From Phyllobacterium myrsinacearum (GTDB lineage: Bacteria; Pseudomonadota; Alphaproteobacteria; Rhizobiales; Rhizobiaceae), in assembly GCF_014138285.1 (NCBI RefSeq), contig NZ_JACGXN010000010.1:62001-126000 (forward strand): a stretch of 64,000 nt of DNA, written 5' to 3'. A program made the translations under genes and the position numbers. Positions within the stretch are counted from its first letter, which is position 1, and each line of letters starts with the position of its first letter. Shown in pieces: positions 41,609 through 50,685 of this stretch. The notes beneath the pieces are model-generated. The model was not told the origin of the DNA. It did no database searches and saw only the letters and a list, made by a program, of their open reading frames with translations.

Positions 41609-42742
41609 ATGATAAAACGCATGGTTATAATGCTGATCGTCATAGGTCTGATCCTGGGTGGTATTTTCGGCTTTCAGGCATTCAAGAATCGCATGATCGC
41701 GGCCTATCTGGCCAATCTCAAGACACCGCCGCAAACCGTTTCGACGATCACTGCGGCGATGAGCCCATGGCAGACGACGTTGCAATCCGTGGGCGGTTTC
41801 AATGCCGTCGAAGGTGCCAACCTTTCGGCACAGGTTCAGGGCATCGTGCAGAAAATCGGCTTTCAGGATGGTCAGGATGCCAAGAAAGGCGATCTGATCG
41901 TGCAGTTGCTTGCCGATCAGCAGATCGCCACACTGCAGCAGTATCAAGCCACCGTGGATAATGCGCAGATCACCTATGATCGCGATTCTAAACTGATCAA
42001 GTCGAACACCATTCCGCAGTCACAGGTTGATAGTGATCTCGCAACTTTGAGGGCCGCACAGGCGCAAGTTGTGGCGCAGCAGGCGCTGGTTGATCAATAT
42101 TTGATCCGTGCGCCCTTTGATGGGCACCTTGGCGTCAAGCTGGTTAGCCTTGGTCAGTATCTTGCTGCCGGAACCGCTGTTGTAACCTTGCAGCTGCTGG
42201 ATCCCATTCAACTTGATTTCTCAATGCCCCAGCAGGCTCTGTCACAAATCAAAGTTGGTCAGCCGGTGACCGCAACGCTGGATGCCTACGGCAATCAAGC
42301 ATTTGACGGCAAGATCGTGGCGATAAGCCCGCTGGTGGATAGCCAGAGCCGCAATCTAACGATCCGGGCAAGTCTCTCCAATTCCGATCGCAAGCTTTTG
42401 CCCGGTATGTTCGGCAATGTGTCCGTGGTGGTCGGTGAACCGCAAAACTATATCACCCTGCCGCAGACCGCCGTTACCATCAATCCTTATGGCAATGTCG
42501 TTTATGTGGTGACCGACAAGGGCAAGGGAGCGGACGGAAAGCCACAACTCGTCGCCAGTCAGAAATTTGTCACGACCGGTCAGGCGCGCGGCGATCAGAT
42601 TGCGGTGACGAAGGGATTAAGTGCCGGAGAGATCGTAGTGACTTCCGGCCAGTTGAAACTGAGTAACGGCTCGCCGGTCATTGTCAACAATTCGGTGCAG
42701 CCAGCGAACGATCCAAATGCTGATCCGGCAAATCCCAACTGA
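41609..42742 (+). CDS. RND efflux periplasmic adaptor (membrane fusion protein)
   Basis: A 377-residue HlyD/AcrA-type adaptor. An N-terminal anchor (MVIMLIVIGLILGGIFGFQ) leads to the periplasm; the lipoyl and hairpin parts include AQVQGIVQKIGFQDGQDAKK and DQYLIRAPFDGHLGVKLVS, and the membrane-proximal part ends with TSGQLKLSNGSPVI. It links the inner-membrane pump to an outer-membrane channel. It is followed 9 bp later by the pump gene, forming an operon, but no outer-membrane factor gene is present nearby. Confidence 0.92.
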   Translation: MIKRMVIMLIVIGLILGGIFGFQAFKNRMIAAYLANLKTPPQTVSTITAAMSPWQTTLQSVGGFNAVEGANLSAQVQGIVQKIGFQDGQDAKKGDLIVQLLADQQIATLQQYQATVDNAQITYDRDSKLIKSNTIPQSQVDSDLATLRAAQAQVVAQQALVDQYLIRAPFDGHLGVKLVSLGQYLAAGTAVVTLQLLDPIQLDFSMPQQALSQIKVGQPVTATLDAYGNQAFDGKIVAISPLVDSQSRNLTIRASLSNSDRKLLPGMFGNVSVVVGEPQNYITLPQTAVTINPYGNVVYVVTDKGKGADGKPQLVASQKFVTTGQARGDQIAVTKGLSAGEIVVTSGQLKLSNGSPVIVNNSVQPANDPNADPANPN

Positions 42743-42751
42743 GGCGCGGCG

Positions 42752-45700
42752 ATGAACATCACCGACATTTTTATCCGGCGCCCCGTCCTTGCCTTAGTGG
42801 TGAGCGCACTAATTGTCGTTATCGGGTATCAGTCCTTCCGCACATTGACGGTCCGCCAATTTCCGCGCACACAGAATGCTGTCGTCACGGTGACCACCGT
42901 CTATCCGGGCGCGGCACCCGACGTGATTGCCGGCTTCATCACGACGCCGCTCGAAAATGCCATCGCCCAGGCCAACGGCATCGACTACATGACCTCGTCG
43001 AGCACAAGCGGCACGTCCACCATCACAGTCAACCTCCGTCTCAACTATGATGCCGACGCGGCAATGACCGAGATCAACGCCAAGATGTCCTCGGTGATCA
43101 ATCAATTGCCGTCCGGCACACAGCAGCCCACCATGTCGGTTTCCATCGGCCAGACGATCGATGCGATGTACATTGGTTTCCGCAGCGACGTTTTGGCGGG
43201 CAATCAGATCACCGATTATCTGGCACGCGTGGTCCAACCCAAATTACAAACGGTTAACGGCGTTCAGACAGCTGAAATTCTGGGCGGCAGAACTTTCGCA
43301 TTGAGGGCTTGGCTGAAACCCGACAAGCTGGCCGCCTATGGATTGACGGCAGGTGATGTGGGGACCGCACTTGCGGCCAACAATTACATCTCCGGCATAG
43401 GTACCACGCGCGGTCAAATGACCCAGACGGTGCTGACGGCGCAGACGGATCTGCATTCAGCCGACGAATTCAAAGAAATGGTGGTCAAGCAGATTGATGG
43501 TGCGATCGTGCGCCTGAAGGATGTTGCCACCGTTACACTCGGGTCTCAGAACACCGATGTCCAGGTGGGGTTCGATGCACAGACCGGTGTTTTCATCGGT
43601 ATCCAGATCGCGCCGACAGCAAATCTGCTCGACGTAATCGCGGGTGTGCGGGCGGTGTTTCCGGGCATTCAGGCACAACTGCCACAAGGGCTGGAAGGTT
43701 ACATCGTCTATGATTCCAGTACTTTCGTTACGACGTCGATCAACGAAGTCGTAAAGAGCTTGGTTGAAGCCTTGGTAATTGTCATTTTTGTGGTGTTCGC
43801 ATTTCTCGGTTCACCCCGTTCTGTTGCTATTCCTATCATCGCCATACCGTTGTCGTTGGTGGGCACCTTCGCGCTCATGCTTATTTTAGGCTTCTCCATA
43901 AATCTGCTGACACTGCTCGCCTTGGTGCTGGCTATCGGTCTTGTGGTCGACGACGCCATTATCGTCGTTGAGAATGTCAACCGCCACATCGAAGAAGGCG
44001 CGGCCCCGATGCAGGCGGCGCTGGCTGCAGCGCACGAGTTGGTCGGCCCGATCCTTGCCATGACAGTTGTCCTGATCGCCGTTTATATACCAATCGGCTT
44101 TCAGGGTGGCCTGACCGGCGCGTTGTTCACTGAATTCGCCTTTACACTGGTCGGCGCCGTCAGCGTTTCCATGATAATCGCGCTGACGCTGACGCCCATG
44201 ATGTGCTCGCGCATCCTGAAGCCGCACCTCACCGACCGCAGCGGCTGGGAGGAGCGGCTCTCGGATTTCATTGATCGCCGCTTCTCGGAGATCCATCGGC
44301 CCTACATGCGGATGCTCCACGGCAGCCTGAACACGGTCCCTGTGACCCTGATGTTCGCTGCGATAATTCTCGGCAGCATTTACTTCCTCTATGCCGGTGC
44401 AAAGAGCGAACTGGCTCCCAACGAAGACCAGGGGTTTCTTGGCGCGCAGGTGACCAACGCCCCCAATGCGACGCTCCAACAAAAGCTTCTCAATTCTGAC
44501 CAGGTCACCAAGATCTTCCGCAGCTTCCCAGAGACCGACAAGACCCTGCAGGTTGAGGCACCGGGCACATCGTTCGAGGGTATGGTTCTGAAACCATGGG
44601 ACCAACGCACGAGAACAGCGAATGATCTGCAGCCGCTGGTGCAGGCCGAAATGGCCAATATCGCGGGCGGTCAGGCTGTCGTTTTCCAGATGCCGCCGCT
44701 GCCGGGTGCCAGCGGTTTGCCGGTGCAGTTCGCCATCGGCAGTACCGGGAGTTTCGACCAGCTCAACGAAGTGTCCAACACCTTTTTGCAGGAAGCGCAG
44801 AAGTCCGGCATGTTCATCTTTCTGATGAAGGATCTGAACATTGACAATCCGCAATATTCGATCCAGATCGACCGCAGCAAGGCATCGGCGCTTGGCCTGT
44901 CCATGAACAATGTGGGCGCAGCGCTCGCCTCCATGCTGGGCGGCGGCTACGTCAATTATTTCAGCATTGACAACCGCTCCTATCAGGTTATCCCGCAGGT
45001 AGAGCAACGCTCCCGTCAAACCATCGATCAGATAATGAATTATCCGGTTGCAAGCGTGAACGGCGCCAAGATTCCGCTCTCGGCGATCGCCACGGCCAGA
45101 CTCGAAGCAACGCCGCGCTCGGTCGCCCATTTCCAGCAGTTGAACTCGGCGACCATCTCCGGCGTACCAGCGCCAGGTGTTGCCGTCGGCGATGCACTGG
45201 ATACCCTTAAGTCGATCGCGGCACGTTCACTGCCGCAAGGCTATGCGGTTGACTATGGCGGCCAGTCCCGTCAGTTCGTTCAGGAATCGAGCGGTATGGC
45301 GACCACCTTCGCTCTCGCGCTGATTATCGTTTTCCTGGCTCTTTCGGCACAATTCAACAGTTTCCGTGACCCCCTGATTATCCTTGTATCGGTGCCCATG
45401 TCGATCGCAGGCGCGCTCGCTTTCATCACCCTTGGCATCGGTGGCGCAACAATGAACATCTATACTCAGGTTGGACTGGTCACGCTGATGGGGCTGATCA
45501 GTAAGCACGGTATCCTGATCGTCGAGGTGGCGAACACGTTGCAAGCTTCCGGAAAATCAAAGCGTGAGGCGATTGAAGGAGCCTGCGGTATTCGGCTGCG
45601 TCCGATCCTGATGACCACGGGCGCCATGGTTCTGGGCGTGGCACCGCTGATCCTGGCTGCCGGCGCCGGTGCGGCCGCCCGCTTCAGCATAGGGTTGGTG

Positions 45701-45829
45701 ATCGCCACAGGGCTGGCCATCGGTACATTGTTCACGCTCTTCGTAGTGCCTGCGGTCTACATGCTGCTCGCTGCTGATCACCATGATGAGCAGGATGCAT
45801 CAGAAGCGGAGCCGACTTCCCCCCATTGA
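42752..45829 (+). CDS. RND multidrug efflux permease (AcrB/MdtB-like, HAE1)
   Basis: A 1025-residue inner-membrane proton/drug antiporter with 12 helices and two large periplasmic loops. It starts FIRRPVLALVVSALIVVIGY, has the helix-4 proton-relay aspartates in IGLVVDDAIIVVENV, the PxFFP-like pore region replaced by PNEDQGFLGAQV, and the helix 10-11 Lys/His region in LISKHGILIVEVAN. Full length and intact. It should export drugs or dyes together with the adaptor encoded upstream. Confidence 0.93.
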   Translation: MNITDIFIRRPVLALVVSALIVVIGYQSFRTLTVRQFPRTQNAVVTVTTVYPGAAPDVIAGFITTPLENAIAQANGIDYMTSSSTSGTSTITVNLRLNYDADAAMTEINAKMSSVINQLPSGTQQPTMSVSIGQTIDAMYIGFRSDVLAGNQITDYLARVVQPKLQTVNGVQTAEILGGRTFALRAWLKPDKLAAYGLTAGDVGTALAANNYISGIGTTRGQMTQTVLTAQTDLHSADEFKEMVVKQIDGAIVRLKDVATVTLGSQNTDVQVGFDAQTGVFIGIQIAPTANLLDVIAGVRAVFPGIQAQLPQGLEGYIVYDSSTFVTTSINEVVKSLVEALVIVIFVVFAFLGSPRSVAIPIIAIPLSLVGTFALMLILGFSINLLTLLALVLAIGLVVDDAIIVVENVNRHIEEGAAPMQAALAAAHELVGPILAMTVVLIAVYIPIGFQGGLTGALFTEFAFTLVGAVSVSMIIALTLTPMMCSRILKPHLTDRSGWEERLSDFIDRRFSEIHRPYMRMLHGSLNTVPVTLMFAAIILGSIYFLYAGAKSELAPNEDQGFLGAQVTNAPNATLQQKLLNSDQVTKIFRSFPETDKTLQVEAPGTSFEGMVLKPWDQRTRTANDLQPLVQAEMANIAGGQAVVFQMPPLPGASGLPVQFAIGSTGSFDQLNEVSNTFLQEAQKSGMFIFLMKDLNIDNPQYSIQIDRSKASALGLSMNNVGAALASMLGGGYVNYFSIDNRSYQVIPQVEQRSRQTIDQIMNYPVASVNGAKIPLSAIATARLEATPRSVAHFQQLNSATISGVPAPGVAVGDALDTLKSIAARSLPQGYAVDYGGQSRQFVQESSGMATTFALALIIVFLALSAQFNSFRDPLIILVSVPMSIAGALAFITLGIGGATMNIYTQVGLVTLMGLISKHGILIVEVANTLQASGKSKREAIEGACGIRLRPILMTTGAMVLGVAPLILAAGAGAAARFSIGLVIATGLAIGTLFTLFVVPAVYMLLAADHHDEQDASEAEPTSPH

Positions 45830-45952
45830 AGAAGCTCTTGCATGTGTTCTGACCATTTGACCCAAGTTTCTCCCTGTGGTTGAGTGCAACCCGACGCAAG
45901 TATTGAGATGTTTCGCCGTTATTCCGGCCACGGGGGCTGAGAGGAGAACAAC

Positions 45953-46204
45953 GTGAACGACAAGCCTAAATTTGACAAACGGAATGCCCGTTCGCATGAA
46001 GCAACGAACGACGCTTGGTCTACCTTGATGGCACTCGCGAAGTTGATTTCTGTCAATGAGACAACGGGAACGCTGACAATCCAGAACGGCAAATCACGAT
46101 TGGTTCTGCGTCAAGATGGGGTTATTACCGTCGAAGGAGAATCGATCAGACAATTGGCTGCTCGCAATATTGTTCTTGATGCCGGTGTTATTGATCTCAA
46201 CTGA
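45953..46204 (+). CDS. Small VgrG-tail-like beta-helix protein of the T6SS module
   Basis: An 83-residue protein starting at GTG after GAGAGGAG. Its C-terminal half (TLTIQNGKSRLVLRQDGVIT, IRQLAARNIVLDAGVIDLN) has the short repeated strand pattern of the VgrG/gp5 needle (DUF2345-like). The N-terminal part is hydrophilic and charged. It is placed 11 bp before the DUF2169 gene in a type VI effector cluster, so it may be an adaptor or a stand-alone spike piece. Function is inference. Confidence 0.55.
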   Translation: MNDKPKFDKRNARSHEATNDAWSTLMALAKLISVNETTGTLTIQNGKSRLVLRQDGVITVEGESIRQLAARNIVLDAGVIDLN

Positions 46205-46215
46205 GTACGCATACC

Positions 46216-47238
46216 ATGTGGGACGTCAACAACCGGACACCCTTTTCTGAACAGGGCTATTTCGTGCGTGACAGGCATGGCGCGGAGCATTGGGTGGTTG
46301 CTGTTCGCGCCACGTTCGCAGTGCAGAGAGATGGTCTCGTTGCTCTGGCTGATGCGCAGGGGCCCGTAAGACTGGCACCGACTTACCGCAAAGACGATGC
46401 TGCGGAATTGACCGCTGAAACAGACATTTCGCCGTTCCGTCCCCAAACTGACTTTACCGTGCAAGGTTTTGCTTGCGCCCCGGATATGGCAGCAGTGCGA
46501 CGGTTACCCATTCGCGTTTCAGTCAATAGTCTCCACAAGAATGCAGTGGTATTTGGTCAGCGCCATTTGAAAGTTTCGCGAAACGGTGCGGCTGTTTCCG
46601 AGCCTGATGAATTTGGCGGTATTGCTCTTACATGGAAAAACAGCCTTGGTGGTGCTGATCCGTTTGATCGTCGTGAAGATGCCGAACCACTTTCCAACAA
46701 TCCGATCGGTACCGGCTGGACAGCCGCCTGGGGCAAACTCCCGCTGGGCTCTGAGATGGCCCTGCCGTTGATCGAGGATCCCAAAAACCTGATACGGTAT
46801 GACAGGCCTCTGCCCAAGCCGCATGGCTTTGGGCCATTGCAGCCTGCCTGGGAACCAAGACGCAGCCACGCGGGTACGTATGATGAAAAGTGGCGGGCAA
46901 CGAAAGCACCACTTCTCCCCGACGATTTTTCCGATCGTTTTTATCAGGCAGCATCACAGGACCAGATACTCGATTTGAAGGGTGGTGAAACTGTCGAGGC
47001 AGAAGGACTGCATCCGGATGGTATTTTCTCGTTCCGCTTGCCGCAAATTGTGCTGCGCGCCACCACGTGGATTGGCCAGTCGGCGGTAGAGACACGGTTC
47101 AGATTGATTGCCGTGAGCTTGAATGCGAAAGACAAGATGGTCGATATGGTGTGGAACACAACAGTTCCATGTAATGGGCGTGATACGGCAATAAGAAACT
47201 GCAGTGTCATCGTGAAGCAGATGGCCGGGGTAGCGTGA
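46216..47238 (+). CDS. DUF2169 protein, T6SS effector adaptor
   Basis: A 340-residue cytoplasmic protein of the DUF2169 family: NRTPFSEQGYFVRDRHGAEH near the start, PFRPQTDFTVQGFACAPD, and GFGPLQPAWEPRRSHAGTYD followed by WRATKAPLLPDDFSDRFYQA, which is the hallmark region of the family. DUF2169 proteins serve as adaptors that load PAAR-domain effectors onto the type VI spike. Its stop overlaps the start of the next gene (TGATG), showing translational coupling. Confidence 0.85.
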   Translation: MWDVNNRTPFSEQGYFVRDRHGAEHWVVAVRATFAVQRDGLVALADAQGPVRLAPTYRKDDAAELTAETDISPFRPQTDFTVQGFACAPDMAAVRRLPIRVSVNSLHKNAVVFGQRHLKVSRNGAAVSEPDEFGGIALTWKNSLGGADPFDRREDAEPLSNNPIGTGWTAAWGKLPLGSEMALPLIEDPKNLIRYDRPLPKPHGFGPLQPAWEPRRSHAGTYDEKWRATKAPLLPDDFSDRFYQAASQDQILDLKGGETVEAEGLHPDGIFSFRLPQIVLRATTWIGQSAVETRFRLIAVSLNAKDKMVDMVWNTTVPCNGRDTAIRNCSVIVKQMAGVA

Positions 47239-48275
47239 TGACGGCATCGCTCGCAGATATTCGCGCCATTGGGGTATGCTGCCCGCTTGGCATGTCACTC
47301 AAAGAGACAGCGACATCCTATCAAAATGGCGTGCGCAATTTTGTAAAATCATCAGATGTCATCGGGCCAGATGGTCTACCTGTTCGTATCGCTCCAGTGT
47401 TTGCCTTTAATGAGCCACGGAATTTCGAACTGCGTCTGCAGCGATTGTTTGAAACCGCGGCAGATGATGTGAAATCCCAATTACCTCAGAAGACAGTGGC
47501 GGCTGATCTGCGATTGATCGTTCCGGACTGGTTTATGGAAAATCCGCTGCGCGAGCCTTTGCAAAACTGGATTCTTGAACAGTTCGGCACCTGGATTCGT
47601 ACGGTAACTTTTCTCTCCGGCAAGGAAACGATATTTCTGGCTGAGTTGGCACGGGCTCTCCAATCCGTTTCCGAGGAGAACTCAAGTGATTGCTTTGTTG
47701 GAGCTCTTGACAGTTTGATGCATGCCGAGTTGATCGACATCCTGACACTTCAGGATCGCCTTTTGACGAAGGACAATCCACATGGCGTTATCCCAGGTGA
47801 AGGCGCCGTCATTGCGTACGTTGCGCAGGTAGACCCTGGGACAGAAGGGGCATTGGGCACCGTGCTTGCCGCTTATCGAGGGTATGAAGAGGAAAGTTTC
47901 AGAAAACCAATAGGTGTTCTTGGCCGCGGACTTGCGAAGCCGCTGGCGCTCGCACTGCGTGATGTGCTGCCGGATCGGTTTATGGTCAATCTCAACGGGG
48001 AGCGCTGGCGTTCGGAAGACATATCTGTTGCTCTGTCTGCTTCCCAACCTTTACCGGACCATTTAGCTGCTGATTTTGAAACTCCACCTCTTTATTGCGG
48101 TGAATGCGGTGTTGTTACAGACGCGATTATGGCCGCTTTATCACTCGTCCCTCCACCCGATACACTGTCAAATGTATCGTCCAAAAGTGTTATAACGCAT
48201 ATTGCCATTAGCCAGCGCAGCGGGTTGCGTTGTGTCGGTATCATAGAGCGCTACGTTGCGGAGAATCCGGTGTGA
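47238..48275 (+). CDS. Ketosynthase-like protein of the T6SS module, catalytic Cys apparently lost
   Basis: A 345-residue protein with thiolase/beta-ketoacyl synthase traits: ADIRAIGVCCPLGMSL at the start, FVGALDSLMHAEL and HGVIPGEGAVIAYV (the GEGA motif), and DAIMAALSLVP in the C-terminal half. The nucleophile-elbow region that is normally TACATG or similar reads TFLSGKETIFLAE, without Cys. It is thus probably a structural or binding protein rather than an enzyme. Such proteins are regular neighbours of DUF2169 and DUF4150 genes. It overlaps both neighbours by a few bases. Confidence 0.72.
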   Translation: MTASLADIRAIGVCCPLGMSLKETATSYQNGVRNFVKSSDVIGPDGLPVRIAPVFAFNEPRNFELRLQRLFETAADDVKSQLPQKTVAADLRLIVPDWFMENPLREPLQNWILEQFGTWIRTVTFLSGKETIFLAELARALQSVSEENSSDCFVGALDSLMHAELIDILTLQDRLLTKDNPHGVIPGEGAVIAYVAQVDPGTEGALGTVLAAYRGYEEESFRKPIGVLGRGLAKPLALALRDVLPDRFMVNLNGERWRSEDISVALSASQPLPDHLAADFETPPLYCGECGVVTDAIMAALSLVPPPDTLSNVSSKSVITHIAISQRSGLRCVGIIERYVAENPV

Positions 48276-49312
48276 ACGAAACAGTTGCGATCAACGGCAT
48301 AACGCTGTGCCACAAGAACTCCACCGGTTGGGTCCGTTCGACTTTGCCGGACGTCTGCAAAAGCCCGACCATACCTGTTCCCTATACCAACATAGCCTTT
48401 GCCCGGGATCTTGCCAAAGGGACAAAAACCGTGCGCTCGAACGGCGGCGCGATGAATGGGATAAAGGGTTCGGAGTTTTCGATATCCTATGGTGATGAAC
48501 CCGGAGTTGGCGGCGGCGTTATATCCGGCGTCAACAAACATCGCGCCACCTTTTTATCCTGGTCACCAAATGTCTTCATGGAAGGCAAACCGGTTACCCG
48601 ACTGACGGATCGCATGTTGCTCAACAAAGGCAACACTATTTCCGCGGGAGGTTATTACACCGGTCCTGTGACAGGACCGGACAAACCGCTGCTGGACGTT
48701 TTATGCAACATAGCTTGTGAGTGTAAGGCGGCGGGTACCGCACAACAAACATGTGTCGACGTGGCCATCAAGGCAATGCCACACACACCGCAAAATGGTA
48801 TTTTCTCTGAAGTGACGTTCGATCCATCGGGAAATATGTATACGCTGCCTGATGGTACACCTATGACGCGCATGGGGGTTCCCGGGTCACGGCTTGACGT
48901 TATCGCCGTAGCAGGCGGACAACCGACGAGCTTTGTCGAGATGAAATTTCCGGGTGATCGTTTCAGGGGAAGCCAGCGGTCCCGGTATCAGGCGATAGCG
49001 GCAAAGCATGGCAAACAGTTAAATGAAATTACGGTTGCTACCGATTGTATCTGCGTCGATCCAAAACCGAAGCCTGTACCGGTTCCCGCAACGGAGGAAG
49101 AAAAGAAAACAGCGCCCGCCTCGGATACCGGACTGACGACGGGTCAGGGGGTTGCTATTGGCGTAGGCGCTCTCGCGGTGGTGGGTGCGATCGCGTGCTT
49201 TATTCTGGAACCTTGCGGAGCGATCGTCGCCGGCGCTGCCGCTACTGCTGCCAGCACGGCAGCAGGGGCAGTTGCCGTTGGCGGGCTGGCCACAGCTGCT
49301 GCTGGTTCATAA
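48272..49312 (+). CDS. PAAR-like DUF4150 T6SS effector with VRR-NUC nuclease domain
   Basis: A 346-residue effector starting at GTG 48272 (GTGA overlap with the previous stop). The N-terminal about 140 residues are a DUF4150 PAAR-like spike tip (VAINGITLCHKNSTGWVRST, VPYTNIAFARDLAKGTKTVR, VITR-type PNVFMEGKPVTRLTDRM). The middle (about 200-265) is a PD-(D/E)xK VRR-NUC nuclease: GSRLDVIAVAGGQPTSFVEM with the core VEMKFPGD and Q...YQAIA, DCICVD. After a Pro/Lys linker comes a Gly/Ala-rich hydrophobic tail. The next gene is the DUF3396 immunity protein. DNA damage in competitor cells is the likely role. Confidence 0.82.
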   Translation: MNETVAINGITLCHKNSTGWVRSTLPDVCKSPTIPVPYTNIAFARDLAKGTKTVRSNGGAMNGIKGSEFSISYGDEPGVGGGVISGVNKHRATFLSWSPNVFMEGKPVTRLTDRMLLNKGNTISAGGYYTGPVTGPDKPLLDVLCNIACECKAAGTAQQTCVDVAIKAMPHTPQNGIFSEVTFDPSGNMYTLPDGTPMTRMGVPGSRLDVIAVAGGQPTSFVEMKFPGDRFRGSQRSRYQAIAAKHGKQLNEITVATDCICVDPKPKPVPVPATEEEKKTAPASDTGLTTGQGVAIGVGALAVVGAIACFILEPCGAIVAGAAATAASTAAGAVAVGGLATAAAGS

Positions 49313-49331
49313 TGTTCAAAAGGAGAGATCG

Positions 49332-50345
49332 GTGAGCACGTCAGGCCAAGCACATGACGAGGCGAAGCAGGCAATTATCGCCGAGCTCGACCACCTCGAG
49401 ATACTAGACAATCAAGGCAATGTTTCGGCGCGGATCGGATACTGTGTCACCCTGTTTTTTGGTGAAGGTGGCACACTCGAGAAGCGCCGCGCCGCATTCA
49501 ATATATACAAACACTACTGCAGTTTGTTCGTTGATCATTTGAGCCATTACCAAGCTCCGGGCTCTGATAGTGTTCGCCGGCTCAACGATCTCTCGTTCCT
49601 GGACAAGAGTGAAGCCAAAATCGAAAGAATTCCAGAAAAGGAGCCGCTTGATTTTGCTGTTTTCTCCCATGGGCAGACGGGGAAGGCCGAGGATGATGAC
49701 GGTGTTGGTCACTTTGGTTTCGCAGCCAGCTGTGTTGCTCCCGACCAACCGGGCGAGCTTATGCCGGTTGACCGGTCCTCGTTATCGGCCTTTATTTCGG
49801 CCGGTTGGGTGAGAAAGCACGGTCATGCACGGTTGCTCGAACTTGTACGCGATTGGAGTTCACAGCTAAAACCGTTTCATGGCATCTGCGGTTTAAGTGT
49901 CATTTTTGATATCATTTATTCCAGTACTGCAGCGAAACTTCATTCCTTCCCCTATATCAAACGGTTCCCCGGACTTCATTGTGGTGACAGCAGTATGTTC
50001 ACTGTGGAGATTCAGCCCCACAGCAGTGAATATCTGTTCACGACGAACTGGTTGACTGTCCTGTCGGCGGATTTCTCACAAAAGGTCGGAGGAAAGGAAA
50101 AACTGGTGGCGGTTATGGGCCCGACTTGTCCAATTCATGACTATGAAGGTGGGATTATTATTCAGGCAGGTGATCAAGCCCAGATTGGCGATGTAAACAG
50201 GGGATTGGTCCTTGACGATTATCGACGTGTCGCGGATGCGTTAAAATCAATTCGTTTTGAGGACTACCAGGTCGGCCTTTTTCCTGTCCCAGAGCCGCTG
50301 GATGCTGTTGAAGAAACCATGAAATGGATTGGTCGTTTTGACTAA
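49332..50345 (+). CDS. DUF3396 immunity protein for the VRR-NUC effector
   Basis: A 337-residue cytoplasmic protein. The GTG at 49332 follows AGGAGAG. It has the DUF3396 signature: GYCVTLFFGEGGTLEKRRAA near the start, FHGICGLSVIFDI, and in the C-terminal half YEGGIIIQAGDQAQIGDVNR followed by YRRVADALKSIRFEDY. DUF3396 proteins are known immunity partners of VRR-NUC (TseV-type) effectors, and this gene directly follows one with 19 bp between. It should bind and block the nuclease in the producing cell. Confidence 0.85.
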   Translation: MSTSGQAHDEAKQAIIAELDHLEILDNQGNVSARIGYCVTLFFGEGGTLEKRRAAFNIYKHYCSLFVDHLSHYQAPGSDSVRRLNDLSFLDKSEAKIERIPEKEPLDFAVFSHGQTGKAEDDDGVGHFGFAASCVAPDQPGELMPVDRSSLSAFISAGWVRKHGHARLLELVRDWSSQLKPFHGICGLSVIFDIIYSSTAAKLHSFPYIKRFPGLHCGDSSMFTVEIQPHSSEYLFTTNWLTVLSADFSQKVGGKEKLVAVMGPTCPIHDYEGGIIIQAGDQAQIGDVNRGLVLDDYRRVADALKSIRFEDYQVGLFPVPEPLDAVEETMKWIGRFD

Positions 50346-50685
50346 GCTATGTAGGGACGGGCAACTCTCCGTTCTGGACGAGCGCGCGACCGGCAGCATT
50401 TTCGGATGCCGTAGTGCCTCGTCAGCAATAACCCTCGTGCTAAGCAAGCAATAATACAAAGCCACAACGCCGTACCATCGCTCGGCTGAGGGTAGAGCGA
50501 AATGTTCGCTTGCTGACGACATTCTCAATCTCCACGAACTGATGACCATTGCGCCGGATGCATAGGTGGAATGAGGGATTGTGCCTGTTTTAAACCGATT
50601 GAAAGGCCTATATCCCACTCATCGAAACGACGCCGGGGCCAGGCAAGGCTGCTGACGTCAGACAGCCCTCAGAAAGGGGATTATC
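50346..50685. other. Intergenic region, no gene seen
   Basis: About 340 bp after the immunity gene. A minus-strand frame (50247-50618) overlaps the immunity gene and shows no domain. The right end holds an AAAGGGG ribosome site for the DUF1127 gene. Confidence 0.45.

Noticed and set aside
43886-45130. 414-codon minus-strand frame within the RND permease gene
   Set aside because: Antisense shadow of a well-conserved permease; composition is Arg/His-rich and has no recognisable family.
50247-50618. 123-codon minus-strand frame after the immunity gene
   Set aside because: Overlaps the end of the immunity gene, no ribosome site and no domain.
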